Below, piece by piece: positions 1 through 5,943 of a stretch of 10,189 bases of DNA. The notes under the pieces were generated by a model. The model saw nothing but the letters and a program-made list of their open reading frames with translations, ran no database searches and was not told the DNA's origin. Positions within the stretch are counted from its first letter, which is position 1, and each line of letters begins with the position of its first letter. This DNA comes from an uncultured Caulobacteraceae bacterium (GTDB taxonomy: Bacteria > Pseudomonadota > Alphaproteobacteria > Caulobacterales > Caulobacteraceae): contig CAMLRH010000070.1 in assembly GCA_946482375.1 (NCBI GenBank), positions 1 through 10,189 of the forward strand, in the 5' to 3' direction. The position numbers and the translations under genes are program-made.

Positions 1-967
1 GGCGCAGCGACCACTGCTGGTCCCAGGGACGCGGCAGGCCGAGCGCCTCGTTCCAGGCCGGCAGCTGCAGGGCCCGGCAGCGCGCGTCCTTGGACAGGGT
101 CACCGCCAGCGCTTCCAGCAGGATGCGGTAGACGTTGTTCTCGGGCTGCGGCTCGGTGAGGCCCAGCGAATTGACCTGCACGCCATAGCGGAAGCGCCGC
201 GCCTTGGGGTCCTGCACGCCGTAGCGCTCGGCCAGGATCTCGTCCCACAGCTGGGTGAAGCTGCGCATCTTGCACATCTCGGTCACGAACCGGACGCCGG
301 CGTTGACGAAGAAGCTGATGCGCGAGCAGACGACCTCGAAATCCTCCTCGGGGACCTGGCCGCCGGCCTTGACGGTGTCGAGCACCGCGATGGCGGTGGC
401 CAGGGCATAGGCCAGCTCCTGCTCGGGCGTCGCGCCGGCCTCCTGCAGGTGGTAGCTGCAGACGTTCATCGGGTTCCACTTGGGGACCTCCCGGTAGCAC
501 CAGGCGATCATGTCGCTGATGAGCCGAAGCGACGGCTCCGGCGGGAAGATGTAGGTCCCGCGCGACAGGTATTCCTTGATCAGGTCGTTCTGGGTCGTGC
601 CCTGGAGCAAGCGACGATCCGCGCCCTGCTCATCGGCCAGCGCCACGTACAGCGATAAGAGCCACGCCGCCGGGGCATTGATCGTCATCGAGGTGTTCAT
701 GCGGTCGAGGGGAATGCCCTCGAACAGCGTCTTCATGTCGCCCAGATGCCCGATCGGCACGCCGACCTTGCCCACCTCGCCACGCGCCAGCACGTGGTCG
801 GCGTCGTAACCGGTCTGGGTCGGCAGATCGAAGGCCACCGACAGGCCCGTTTGCCCCTTGGCCAGGTTCGCCCGATAGAGCGCGTTGGACTTGGCCGCCG
901 TCGAGTGCCCCGCATAGGTGCGGAAGATCCAGGGCGCGTCGCGCTCATGCTGGAAGGGCTTGGACAT
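1..967 (-). CDS. ecm: Ethylmalonyl-CoA mutase, N-terminal 322 residues (partial)
   Basis: This is the B12-dependent mutase that converts (2R)-ethylmalonyl-CoA to (2S)-methylsuccinyl-CoA in the ethylmalonyl-CoA pathway (cytosol). I translated the minus strand from ATG at 967-965; the reading frame stays open to the left edge, so the C-terminal half, including the cobalamin-binding domain (DxHxxG), lies outside the window. Visible features typical of the methylmalonyl-CoA mutase TIM barrel: RTYAGHSTA (16-24), GQTGLSVAFDLPTQTGYD (38-55), GDMKTLFEGIPL (76-87), NTSMTINAPAAWLL (91-104), QNDLIKEYLSRGTYI (126-140), PMNVCSYHLQEAGATP (166-181) and YGVQVNSLGLTEPQPENNVY (261-280). The NPMNVCSYHLQEAGA version, in place of NxxxISGYHxxEAGA, points to ethylmalonyl- and not methylmalonyl-CoA mutase, as does the divergent ccr neighbour. 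Start choice: a perfect AGGAGG (minus strand, 982-977) sits 9 nt upstream of the ATG. An alternative label is methylmalonyl-CoA mutase or MeaA; meaA is a synonym in Methylobacterium. Confidence 0.93.
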   Translation of the reverse strand, partial: MSKPFQHERDAPWIFRTYAGHSTAAKSNALYRANLAKGQTGLSVAFDLPTQTGYDADHVLARGEVGKVGVPIGHLGDMKTLFEGIPLDRMNTSMTINAPAAWLLSLYVALADEQGADRRLLQGTTQNDLIKEYLSRGTYIFPPEPSLRLISDMIAWCYREVPKWNPMNVCSYHLQEAGATPEQELAYALATAIAVLDTVKAGGQVPEEDFEVVCSRISFFVNAGVRFVTEMCKMRSFTQLWDEILAERYGVQDPKARRFRYGVQVNSLGLTEPQPENNVYRILLEALAVTLSKDARCRALQLPAWNEALGLPRPWDQQWSLR

Positions 968-1244
968 GGAAACGGGCCTCCTGACTGCTGCAACGCACAA
1001 GCGGCTCCCCCGGCCACTTCGCTGCGATGCAAAAATGTTCTTGCACGTTTCGCGGTCTTGTCACACGGTCATGCCCGCGCGGCAAGCGTTCAGCAGGGCT
1101 TTGAGGCATGCTGTTGCGCAAAAACCGCGCAGACAGACGGGTTCGTGGCAGGGCTTCCCCCCGCTCTCCGATCGGCCCGCGAACGAATGGTCGAGGCCGT
1201 TCGTTACTGCATCGCAACATCAAGTGCTCCGGGGAGCTCGCCAT
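968..1244. promoter_or_regulatory. Shared divergent control region between ecm and ccr
   Basis: The 277 nt between the two divergent starts must hold both promoters. I cannot name convincing -35/-10 boxes. What is visible is a recurring TGC/TGT-N3-GCA pattern: TGCAACGCA (989-997), TGCGATGCA (1023-1031), TGTTGCGCA (1112-1120) and TGCATCGCA (1208-1216). The second and fourth are exact reverse complements of each other, 9 of 9. There is also TGCAA-N8-TTGCA (1028-1045) and an 8-base palindrome TTGCGCAA (1114-1121). Ribosome-binding sites: AGGAGG on the minus strand (982-977) for ecm and GGGGAG (1231-1236) for ccr. Regulators of this pathway known in alphaproteobacteria include TetR-type CcrR and RamB-like short-chain acyl-CoA regulators, whose sites are rich in TGCAAA-like half-sites; assigning either here is inference. 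An in-frame open stretch upstream of ccr (from 918) overlaps ecm and is not taken as coding. Confidence 0.5.
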
Positions 1245-2525
1245 ATGACCGTCGCCACGCTCGAGCCTAAGGCCGTGGAAAAGGACCTCTACGAAATCGG
1301 CGAGATTCCGCCGCTCGGCCACGTGCCCGAAAAGATGTACGCCTGGGCCATCCGCAAGGAGCGCCACGGCCCGCCGGCCAGCGCCATGCAGGTCGAAGTG
1401 GTCCCCACCTGGGAGATCGGCGAGGACGAGGTTCTGGTCCTCGTGATGGCCGCGGGCGTCAACTACAACGGCGTCTGGGCCGCGCTCGGCGAGCCCGTCT
1501 CCACCCTCGACGGCCACAAGCACCCCTACCATGTGGCGGGTTCGGACGCGTCCGGCATCGTCTGGAAGGTCGGCCGCAAGGTGAAGCGCTGGAAGGTGGG
1601 CGACGAGGTCGTCATCCACTGCAACCAGGACGACGGCGACGACGAGGAGTGCAACGGCGGCGACCCGATGTACTCGTCCAGCCAGCGCATCTGGGGCTAC
1701 GAGACCCCGGACGGCTCCTTCGCCCAGTTCTGCCGGGTGCAGTCGCGCCAGCTGATGCCGCGCCCCCGCCACCTGACCTGGGAAGAGGCGGCCTGCTACA
1801 CCCTCACCCTCGCCACCGCCTACCGCATGCTCTTCGGCCACAAGCCGCATGAGCTGAAGCCCGGCCAGAACGTGCTGGTGTGGGGCGCCTCGGGCGGCCT
1901 CGGCGTCTTCGCCACCCAGCTCGCCTCCGTCGTCGGCGCCAACGCCATCGGCGTCGTCTCCTCCGAGGACAAGCGCGACTTCGTCATGAGCATGGGCGCC
2001 AAGGCCGTGCTGAACCGCAACGACTTCAACTGCTGGGGCCAGCTGCCGACCGTCAACGGACCGGACTTCAACGACTACATGAAGGAGAACCGGAAGTTCG
2101 GTAAGGCCATCTGGGACATCACCGGCAAGCGTGACGTCGACATGGTCTTCGAGCACCCGGGCGAGTCGACCTTCCCGGTTTCGGTGTTCCTGGTGAAGCG
2201 CGGCGGCATGGTGGTCATCTGCGCCGGCACCACCGGCTACAACCTGACCATGGACGCCCGCTTCCTGTGGATGCGCCAAAAGCGCGTCCAGGGCTCCCAC
2301 TTCGCCAACCTGATGCAGGCCTCGGCCGCCAACCAGCTGGTCATCGACCGCCGCATCGACCCGGCGCTGTCGGAAGTCTTCCCGTGGGAAGACATCCCCG
2401 CCGCCCACGAAAAGATGCGCGCCAACAAGCACTTGCCGGGCAACATGGCGGTGCTGGTCACCGCGCAGCGTCCGGGCCTGCGCACCTTCGAAGAGGTGCA
2501 GGAGCTGTCGGGCAAGAAGGCCTGA
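1245..2525 (+). CDS. ccr: Crotonyl-CoA carboxylase/reductase
   Basis: Cytosolic NADPH-dependent enzyme that reductively carboxylates crotonyl-CoA to (2S)-ethylmalonyl-CoA, the key step of the ethylmalonyl-CoA pathway; after epimerisation the product is the substrate of the divergent mutase. 426 residues, the usual length for Ccr. It is a medium-chain dehydrogenase/reductase: GroES-like N-terminal half with GVNYNGVWAALGEP (71-84), HVAGSDASGIVWKVG (96-110), GDEVVIHC (119-126) and RIWGYETPDGSFAQF (148-162); Rossmann half with VLVWGASGGLGVFATQLA (210-227), VVSSEDKRDFV (237-247), DMVFEHPGESTFPVS (299-313), VVICAGTTGYNLTMD (323-337), QGSHFANLMQA (349-359) and NMAVLV (400-405). CO2-binding residues described for Kitasatospora Ccr (an Asn, an adjacent Phe-Glu pair and a His) probably correspond to the VNYN Asn, E153 and H352, but I could not align them formally; E153 is preceded here by Tyr. 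Start: GGGGAG lies 8 nt before the ATG and the N terminus (MTVATLEPKAVEKDLYEIGE) matches the family; the longer open frame from 918 is rejected. Acrylyl-CoA reductase is a less likely alternative. Confidence 0.96.
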   Translation: MTVATLEPKAVEKDLYEIGEIPPLGHVPEKMYAWAIRKERHGPPASAMQVEVVPTWEIGEDEVLVLVMAAGVNYNGVWAALGEPVSTLDGHKHPYHVAGSDASGIVWKVGRKVKRWKVGDEVVIHCNQDDGDDEECNGGDPMYSSSQRIWGYETPDGSFAQFCRVQSRQLMPRPRHLTWEEAACYTLTLATAYRMLFGHKPHELKPGQNVLVWGASGGLGVFATQLASVVGANAIGVVSSEDKRDFVMSMGAKAVLNRNDFNCWGQLPTVNGPDFNDYMKENRKFGKAIWDITGKRDVDMVFEHPGESTFPVSVFLVKRGGMVVICAGTTGYNLTMDARFLWMRQKRVQGSHFANLMQASAANQLVIDRRIDPALSEVFPWEDIPAAHEKMRANKHLPGNMAVLVTAQRPGLRTFEEVQELSGKKA

Positions 2526-2540
2526 GGCTCGTTCCTTAAC

Positions 2541-2644
2541 CCGATCATCCCCGCGAAAGCGGGGACCCAGGTTTTTTTGGTACCTGGAGTGCGTCCGCGC
2601 ATTTCATAAAAAGCCTAGGTTCCCGCTTTCGCGGGAATGAGCGG
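2541..2644. repeat. Long intergenic inverted repeat A (TCAT/ACCCAG family)
   Basis: Two 31-nt arms (2541-2571 and 2614-2644) are reverse complements at 27 of 31 positions, separated by 42 nt. Each arm also folds by itself: left arm CCCCGC-GAAA-GCGGGG (2549-2564), right arm TCCCGC with its partner GCGGGA when read on the minus strand. One stem pair differs between the arms as C-G versus T-A, so pairing is kept. Shared ends are CCGnTCAT outside and ACCCAGG/ACCTAGG inside. A T7 run (2572-2578) follows the left hairpin after 7 nt, too far for a classic intrinsic terminator, though CCAGGT (2567-2572) and ACCTGG (2582-2587) could pair around it. The element lies 15 nt after the ccr stop and ends 13 nt before the next start codon. 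It may limit readthrough from ccr into the GH13 gene, which is inference. No transposase is nearby. Confidence 0.85.
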
Positions 2645-2657
2645 ATGTGAGGGGCTG

Positions 2658-4190
2658 ATGGCGGAACCCTGGTGGCGCGGCGCGGTCGTCTACCACGTCT
2701 ATGTCCGCAGCTTCTTCGACTCCAACGGCGACGGTCAGGGCGACTTGCCCGGCGTCGAGGCCAAGCTCGAATACATCAAGTCTCTGGGCGTCGACGCGGT
2801 ATGGCTCTCGCCCATCCACCCCTCGCCCAACCGCGACTGGGGCTACGACGTCGCCGACTATGAGGCGATCCAGCACGACTACGGCACGTTGGCGGACTTC
2901 GAGCGGTTGCTGAACGCCGCCCACGCCAAGGGCCTGAAGGTCATCCTCGACGAGGTGCTGGCCCACACCTCCGACGAGCACGCCTGGTTCCGCGATTCCA
3001 TGCGCCGGGGCGAGAAGGCCGACTGGTACGTCTGGGCCGATCCGGGCGAAGACGGGACCGCGCCGAACAACTGGCTCTCAGCGTTCGGCGGTCCGGCCTG
3101 GGCCTACCAACCGGCGCGGCGCCAGCACTACCACCACAAGTTCCTGCGCCAGCAGCCGAAGCTGAACTGGCGCAACCCGGACGCCCGCGCCGCCGCGCTA
3201 GGCGTCCTCGACTTCTGGCTGGCCAAGGGCGTCGACGGCTTCCGCCTCGACGTCGCCAACGCCTACCTCCACGACGAGGCGCTGACGAACAATCCGGCCA
3301 TTCCCGTGCCTGAGCGCACCAAGTGGCACTGGAGCCACGCCGCCAACCTGCAAGCCCACTTCAACGACTCCAACCTCGAGGAGAACGTCGAGGCGCTGGA
3401 CGCCGTCCGCCGCGTCGTCGAGCGCTACGACGACCGCTTCGTCTTCGGCGAGTTCTCGGAGGAAGCCGGCCGCTGCGGCGGCTTCGCGGCCTCCGACGAG
3501 GGCCTGCACGCCGGTTATTCCTTCCCTCTGCTAATCGCCAACAAGCTCGGCCCCGACTTCATCCGCAAACACTTCGCGGAACTCGCCGAGCACGCCGACC
3601 ACTGGCCCTGCATCAGCTTCTCCAACCACGACGTCCCGCGCACCCCGACGCGCTTCGGCGGCAAGGACGCTCCGCCCGAACTGGCAAGGATGATGCTGGC
3701 GCTGCTCCTCTGCCTGCGCGGCACGACGCTGCTCTACCAGGGCGAGGAACTCGGCCTCCCCGAAGCCGACCTCACCCGCGAGCAGCTGCGCGACCCGGTC
3801 GGCGACCTCTACTGGCCCGTCCACAAGGGCCGCGACGGCTGCCGCACGCCGATGCCGTGGAGCGGCGCGCCCAACCACGGCTTCACCACCGGCGCGCCAT
3901 GGCTTCCCGCCGCCCCTGAACACGCCGGCCTTACCGTCGAGGCGCAGGAGGCGGACCCGAACTCGACGCTGGCGCTGGCCCGCGAACTGATCGCGCTCCG
4001 GCGTGACAGGCCGGCGCTCCGACTGGGCGAAATCCAGTTTCGCGAAGTGTCTAGCCCAGTTCTCGCGTTCGACCGCGACGAAGTTCTGTGCGCCTTCAAT
4101 ATGAGCGCCGAGACGATCGAGCTTCCCACTGAGGGACAGACGCTCATCGAACGCAGGGGCCCTTACGCCTTCCGCATAGCATCACTCTAA
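2658..4190 (+). CDS. GH13 alpha-glucosidase-type glycoside hydrolase
   Basis: Glycoside hydrolase family 13 enzyme, most likely an alpha-glucosidase or oligo-glucosidase acting on short alpha-glucosides in the cytosol; no signal peptide. 510 residues, normal for the subfamily. (Beta/alpha)8 barrel regions: calcium-site-like DSNGDGQGDL (21-30), SPIHPSPNRDWGYDV (51-65), region I DEVLAHTSDEH (98-108), region V-like QPKLNW (166-171), region II GFRLDVANAY with nucleophile D198, region III VFGEFSEE with acid/base E265, region IV FSNHDVPR with transition-state stabiliser D325, then LLYQGEELGLPE (358-369) and GRDGCRTPMPW (391-401), typical of alpha-glucosidases. The Asn usual in region I (often Ser in alpha-glucosidases) is Ala102. 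Start: ATG 2658 follows GAGGGG (2649-2654) by only 3 nt, and MAEPWWRGAVVYHVYVRSF fits the family start; an in-frame ATG at 2637 is inside the repeat and is rejected. The last 60 codons have more A/T third bases (18) than the previous 60 (7). Exact substrate is not readable from sequence; no transporter or regulator for sugar use is adjacent. Confidence 0.9.
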   Translation: MAEPWWRGAVVYHVYVRSFFDSNGDGQGDLPGVEAKLEYIKSLGVDAVWLSPIHPSPNRDWGYDVADYEAIQHDYGTLADFERLLNAAHAKGLKVILDEVLAHTSDEHAWFRDSMRRGEKADWYVWADPGEDGTAPNNWLSAFGGPAWAYQPARRQHYHHKFLRQQPKLNWRNPDARAAALGVLDFWLAKGVDGFRLDVANAYLHDEALTNNPAIPVPERTKWHWSHAANLQAHFNDSNLEENVEALDAVRRVVERYDDRFVFGEFSEEAGRCGGFAASDEGLHAGYSFPLLIANKLGPDFIRKHFAELAEHADHWPCISFSNHDVPRTPTRFGGKDAPPELARMMLALLLCLRGTTLLYQGEELGLPEADLTREQLRDPVGDLYWPVHKGRDGCRTPMPWSGAPNHGFTTGAPWLPAAPEHAGLTVEAQEADPNSTLALARELIALRRDRPALRLGEIQFREVSSPVLAFDRDEVLCAFNMSAETIELPTEGQTLIERRGPYAFRIASL

Positions 4191-4191
4191 T

Positions 4192-4282
4192 CCGCTCATC
4201 CCGACGAAAGTCGGGACCCAGGTCTGTCCAGTCAGCACTTCGCTGGAAAGTACTGGGTCCCGACTTTCGTCGGGATGAGCGG
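4192..4282. repeat. Long intergenic inverted repeat B (TCAT/ACCCAG family), perfect arms
   Basis: Two 30-nt arms (4192-4221 and 4253-4282) are perfect reverse complements, with a 31-nt centre that has its own small hairpin CAGC-ACTTC-GCTG (4233-4245). Each arm folds as CCCGAC-GAAA-GTCGGG (4200-4215 on the left), the same 6-bp stem and GAAA loop as repeat A but with two stem pairs swapped for other complementary pairs. The outer CCGCTCAT and inner ACCCAG blocks match repeat A. It starts one nucleotide after the stop codon of the GH13 gene. It could act as a bidirectional terminator or RNA-stabilising structure; neither arm has an adjoining T run. Confidence 0.88.
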
Positions 4283-4340
4283 TGGAAGGTTGCTAGGGCA
4301 ACAACCCGCACCCTAAGCTCCACCGAAAGGGAGAGGGGCC
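4283..4340 (+). promoter_or_regulatory. Leader of the M20 peptidase gene with weak promoter-like boxes
   Basis: These 58 nt are all the space between repeat B and the M20 start. They hold a perfect hairpin GTTGC-TAGG-GCAAC (4289-4302), a weak sigma70-like pair TTGCTA (4290-4295) and CCTAAG (4312-4317) 16 nt apart, and the ribosome-binding site AGGGAGAGG (4328-4336). The promoter reading is a guess; the ribosome-binding site is clear. Confidence 0.25.
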
Positions 4341-5807
4341 ATGTGGAAGCGGATTGGCTTGGTCGGTCTGGCGGCCGTGGTGCTGCTGGTCGCCGTCGTC
4401 ATCTATCGCACCGAGACCTACGAGCCGCCGGCCGCCGTCGACCTCTCGGCGGTGAAGCTCGCGCCCGCCTCGCCTGTCGATGTGCAGAAGGCCGCCGCCC
4501 GCCTCGGCGAGGCGGTCCGCTTCCGCACCATCAGCAACCAGAACCCCGCCGACAACGACTGGACCCAGTGGGACCAGCTGCACGCCTGGCTGCAGGTAAC
4601 CTACCCCGCCGCTCACGCCGCCATGACCCGCGAGGTCGTGGCCGGACACGGCCTCGTCTACACTTGGACCGGCTCCGACGCCGCGCTCGCCCCCATCGTG
4701 CTGATGGCCCACCAGGATGTGGTGCCGGTCACGCCGGGCACTGAGGGCGACTGGACCCACCCGCCCTTCGACGGCGTGGTCGCCAACGGCGCCGTCTGGG
4801 GCCGGGGCTCCATCGACGACAAGGGCTCGCTGGTCACCCTGTTCGAAGCCACCGAGGCGCTGGCCGCCTCCGGCTTCAAGCCGCGTCGCACGGTGATCAT
4901 CGTCTCCGGCCACGACGAGGAGCGCGGCGGCACGGGCGCCAAGGAGGCCGCGGCGCTGGTCAAGGCGCGCCACGGACAGGCCGAGTGGGCGCTGGATGAA
5001 GGCCTCGCCGTCATCGACAACTTCCCGATGGTCGGCGCGCCTGTCGCGCTCGTCGGCGTCGGCGAGAAGGGCTACGCCACCCTCCAGATCACGGCTCCCG
5101 CCGTCGGCGGCCACTCTTCGGCCCCGCCGAAGGAGACCGGCGTCGAGACGCTGGCGAAGGCCGTGCTCGCCATCACCGGCAAGCCCTACCCGATGCGCTT
5201 CGAAGGCCCGGGCGCCCAGACGGTGAAGGCCATCGCGCCCAAGGCCGGCTACCTCGCCCGCATGGCGGCGGCCAACAGCTGGCTGTTCGGCCCGCTGCTG
5301 GTTCAGCAGATCGGGGCGACGCCCGCCGGCGCCTCGACCCTGCACACCACCATCGCGCCGACCATGCTGAAGGGCAGCCCCAAAGAGAACGTGCTGCCGC
5401 AGGACGCCACCGCCTGGATCAACTACCGGATCATGCCCGGCCAGACGCGCAACTCGGTGATGGCCGACGCCAAACGGGCCGTCGGCGACCTGAAGGTGGA
5501 GTTGGCCTGGGGCGCCGAGGGCGGCAATCCCTCGCCGGTCTCCTCGACCACCTCCGACGGCTGGAAGACAATCGCCGCGCTGGCCTCGGACGACGGCAGG
5601 CTGACCGTGGCGCCCGGCCTCGTCACCGCCGCCACGGACAGCCGTTACATGGTCGGCGTGGCCAAGGACGTCTACCGCTTCCAGCCGCTGGTCGCCTCCA
5701 TCGACGACTTCGCCATGATCCACGGCACCGACGAGCACATCAGCGTCGCCAACCTCGAACGGATGGTGCGCTTCTATCAGCGCCTCATCCAGACGGCCGC
5801 CAGCTAG
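4341..5807 (+). CDS. Membrane-anchored M20 metallopeptidase (PM20D1/carboxypeptidase S type)
   Basis: Zinc-dependent M20 family amidohydrolase/peptidase, 488 residues. Residues 5-22 form one hydrophobic segment after MWKR, so the enzyme is probably held in the inner membrane with its catalytic domain in the periplasm. Metal and catalytic motifs are intact: LMAHQDVVPV (121-130, ligand H124), GRGSIDDKG (154-162, bridging D159), GHDEERGGTGA (190-200, catalytic/ligand E193-E194), WALDEG (216-221, D219) and MIHGTDEHISV (459-469, H461). The lid/dimerisation domain carries TAPAVGGHSSAPP (251-263) with the usual His258. The spacing and wording of these motifs resemble eukaryotic PM20D1 and yeast Cps1 more than ArgE/DapE, which suggests cleavage of C-terminal residues from small peptides or hydrolysis of N-acyl amino acids; the substrate is not known. 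Start: AGGGAGAGG (4328-4336) precedes ATG 4341, and the TM segment begins right after it. It lies between two palindromic repeats and has no functional partner nearby. Confidence 0.9.
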   Translation: MWKRIGLVGLAAVVLLVAVVIYRTETYEPPAAVDLSAVKLAPASPVDVQKAAARLGEAVRFRTISNQNPADNDWTQWDQLHAWLQVTYPAAHAAMTREVVAGHGLVYTWTGSDAALAPIVLMAHQDVVPVTPGTEGDWTHPPFDGVVANGAVWGRGSIDDKGSLVTLFEATEALAASGFKPRRTVIIVSGHDEERGGTGAKEAAALVKARHGQAEWALDEGLAVIDNFPMVGAPVALVGVGEKGYATLQITAPAVGGHSSAPPKETGVETLAKAVLAITGKPYPMRFEGPGAQTVKAIAPKAGYLARMAAANSWLFGPLLVQQIGATPAGASTLHTTIAPTMLKGSPKENVLPQDATAWINYRIMPGQTRNSVMADAKRAVGDLKVELAWGAEGGNPSPVSSTTSDGWKTIAALASDDGRLTVAPGLVTAATDSRYMVGVAKDVYRFQPLVASIDDFAMIHGTDEHISVANLERMVRFYQRLIQTAAS

Positions 5808-5904
5808 TTGCGTCCTTCGACACGGCGCTACGCGCCTGCTCAGGATGACCAACTCAGAGATAGTCATGGTGAGCAGGGCCGTCGGCCCGTGTCGAACCAC
5901 GCAA
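5808..5904. repeat. Long intergenic inverted repeat D (second family), covarying arms
   Basis: Two 42-nt arms (5808-5849 and 5863-5904) are separated by 13 nt and are reverse complements at 33 of 42 positions. Each arm also folds: an outer TCCT/AGGA stem and an inner GGCGC-TAC-GCGCC stem on the left; TGGT/ACCA and GGGCC-GAC-GGCCC in the right arm read on the minus strand. Of the nine differences, eight form four complementary pairs (arm positions 7/37, 8/36, 19/27, 20/26) and one is in the loop. Shared blocks are TTGCGT, TTCGACACGG, CCTGCTCA and ATGAC. The element starts at the base right after the M20 stop codon. It shares no clear ends with the TCAT/ACCCAG repeats. It probably separates the M20 and Rieske transcripts; that role is inference. 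Confidence 0.88.
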
Positions 5905-5943
5905 GGCCTTCGCGACGCGCCACCCGACGGTTATGGAGAGGCT

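Noticed and set aside
449..1032. Plus-strand and shifted minus-strand open frames within the ecm region
   Set aside because: They are in the wrong frame; the correct minus-strand frame runs from 967 off the left edge and encodes clear mutase motifs.
918..1244. In-frame open stretch upstream of ccr, giving a 535-residue protein
   Set aside because: It overlaps the ecm start on the other strand, has no family match, and the Ccr family length and a good ribosome-binding site fit the ATG at 1245.
945..2432. Long open frame antisense to ccr (495 codons)
   Set aside because: Low-complexity Val/Ala/Gly/Asp-rich translation typical of the mirror of a GC-rich gene; the sense strand is unmistakable Ccr.
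2549..2578. Hairpin plus T7 run after ccr as a classic intrinsic terminator
   Set aside because: Seven bases separate the stem from the T run, and the hairpin is part of the larger repeat; termination here is possible but not canonical.
4293..5900. Long open frame antisense to the M20 gene (535 codons)
   Set aside because: Arg/Gly/Asp/His-rich shadow with no motifs; the sense frame carries every M20 metal ligand.
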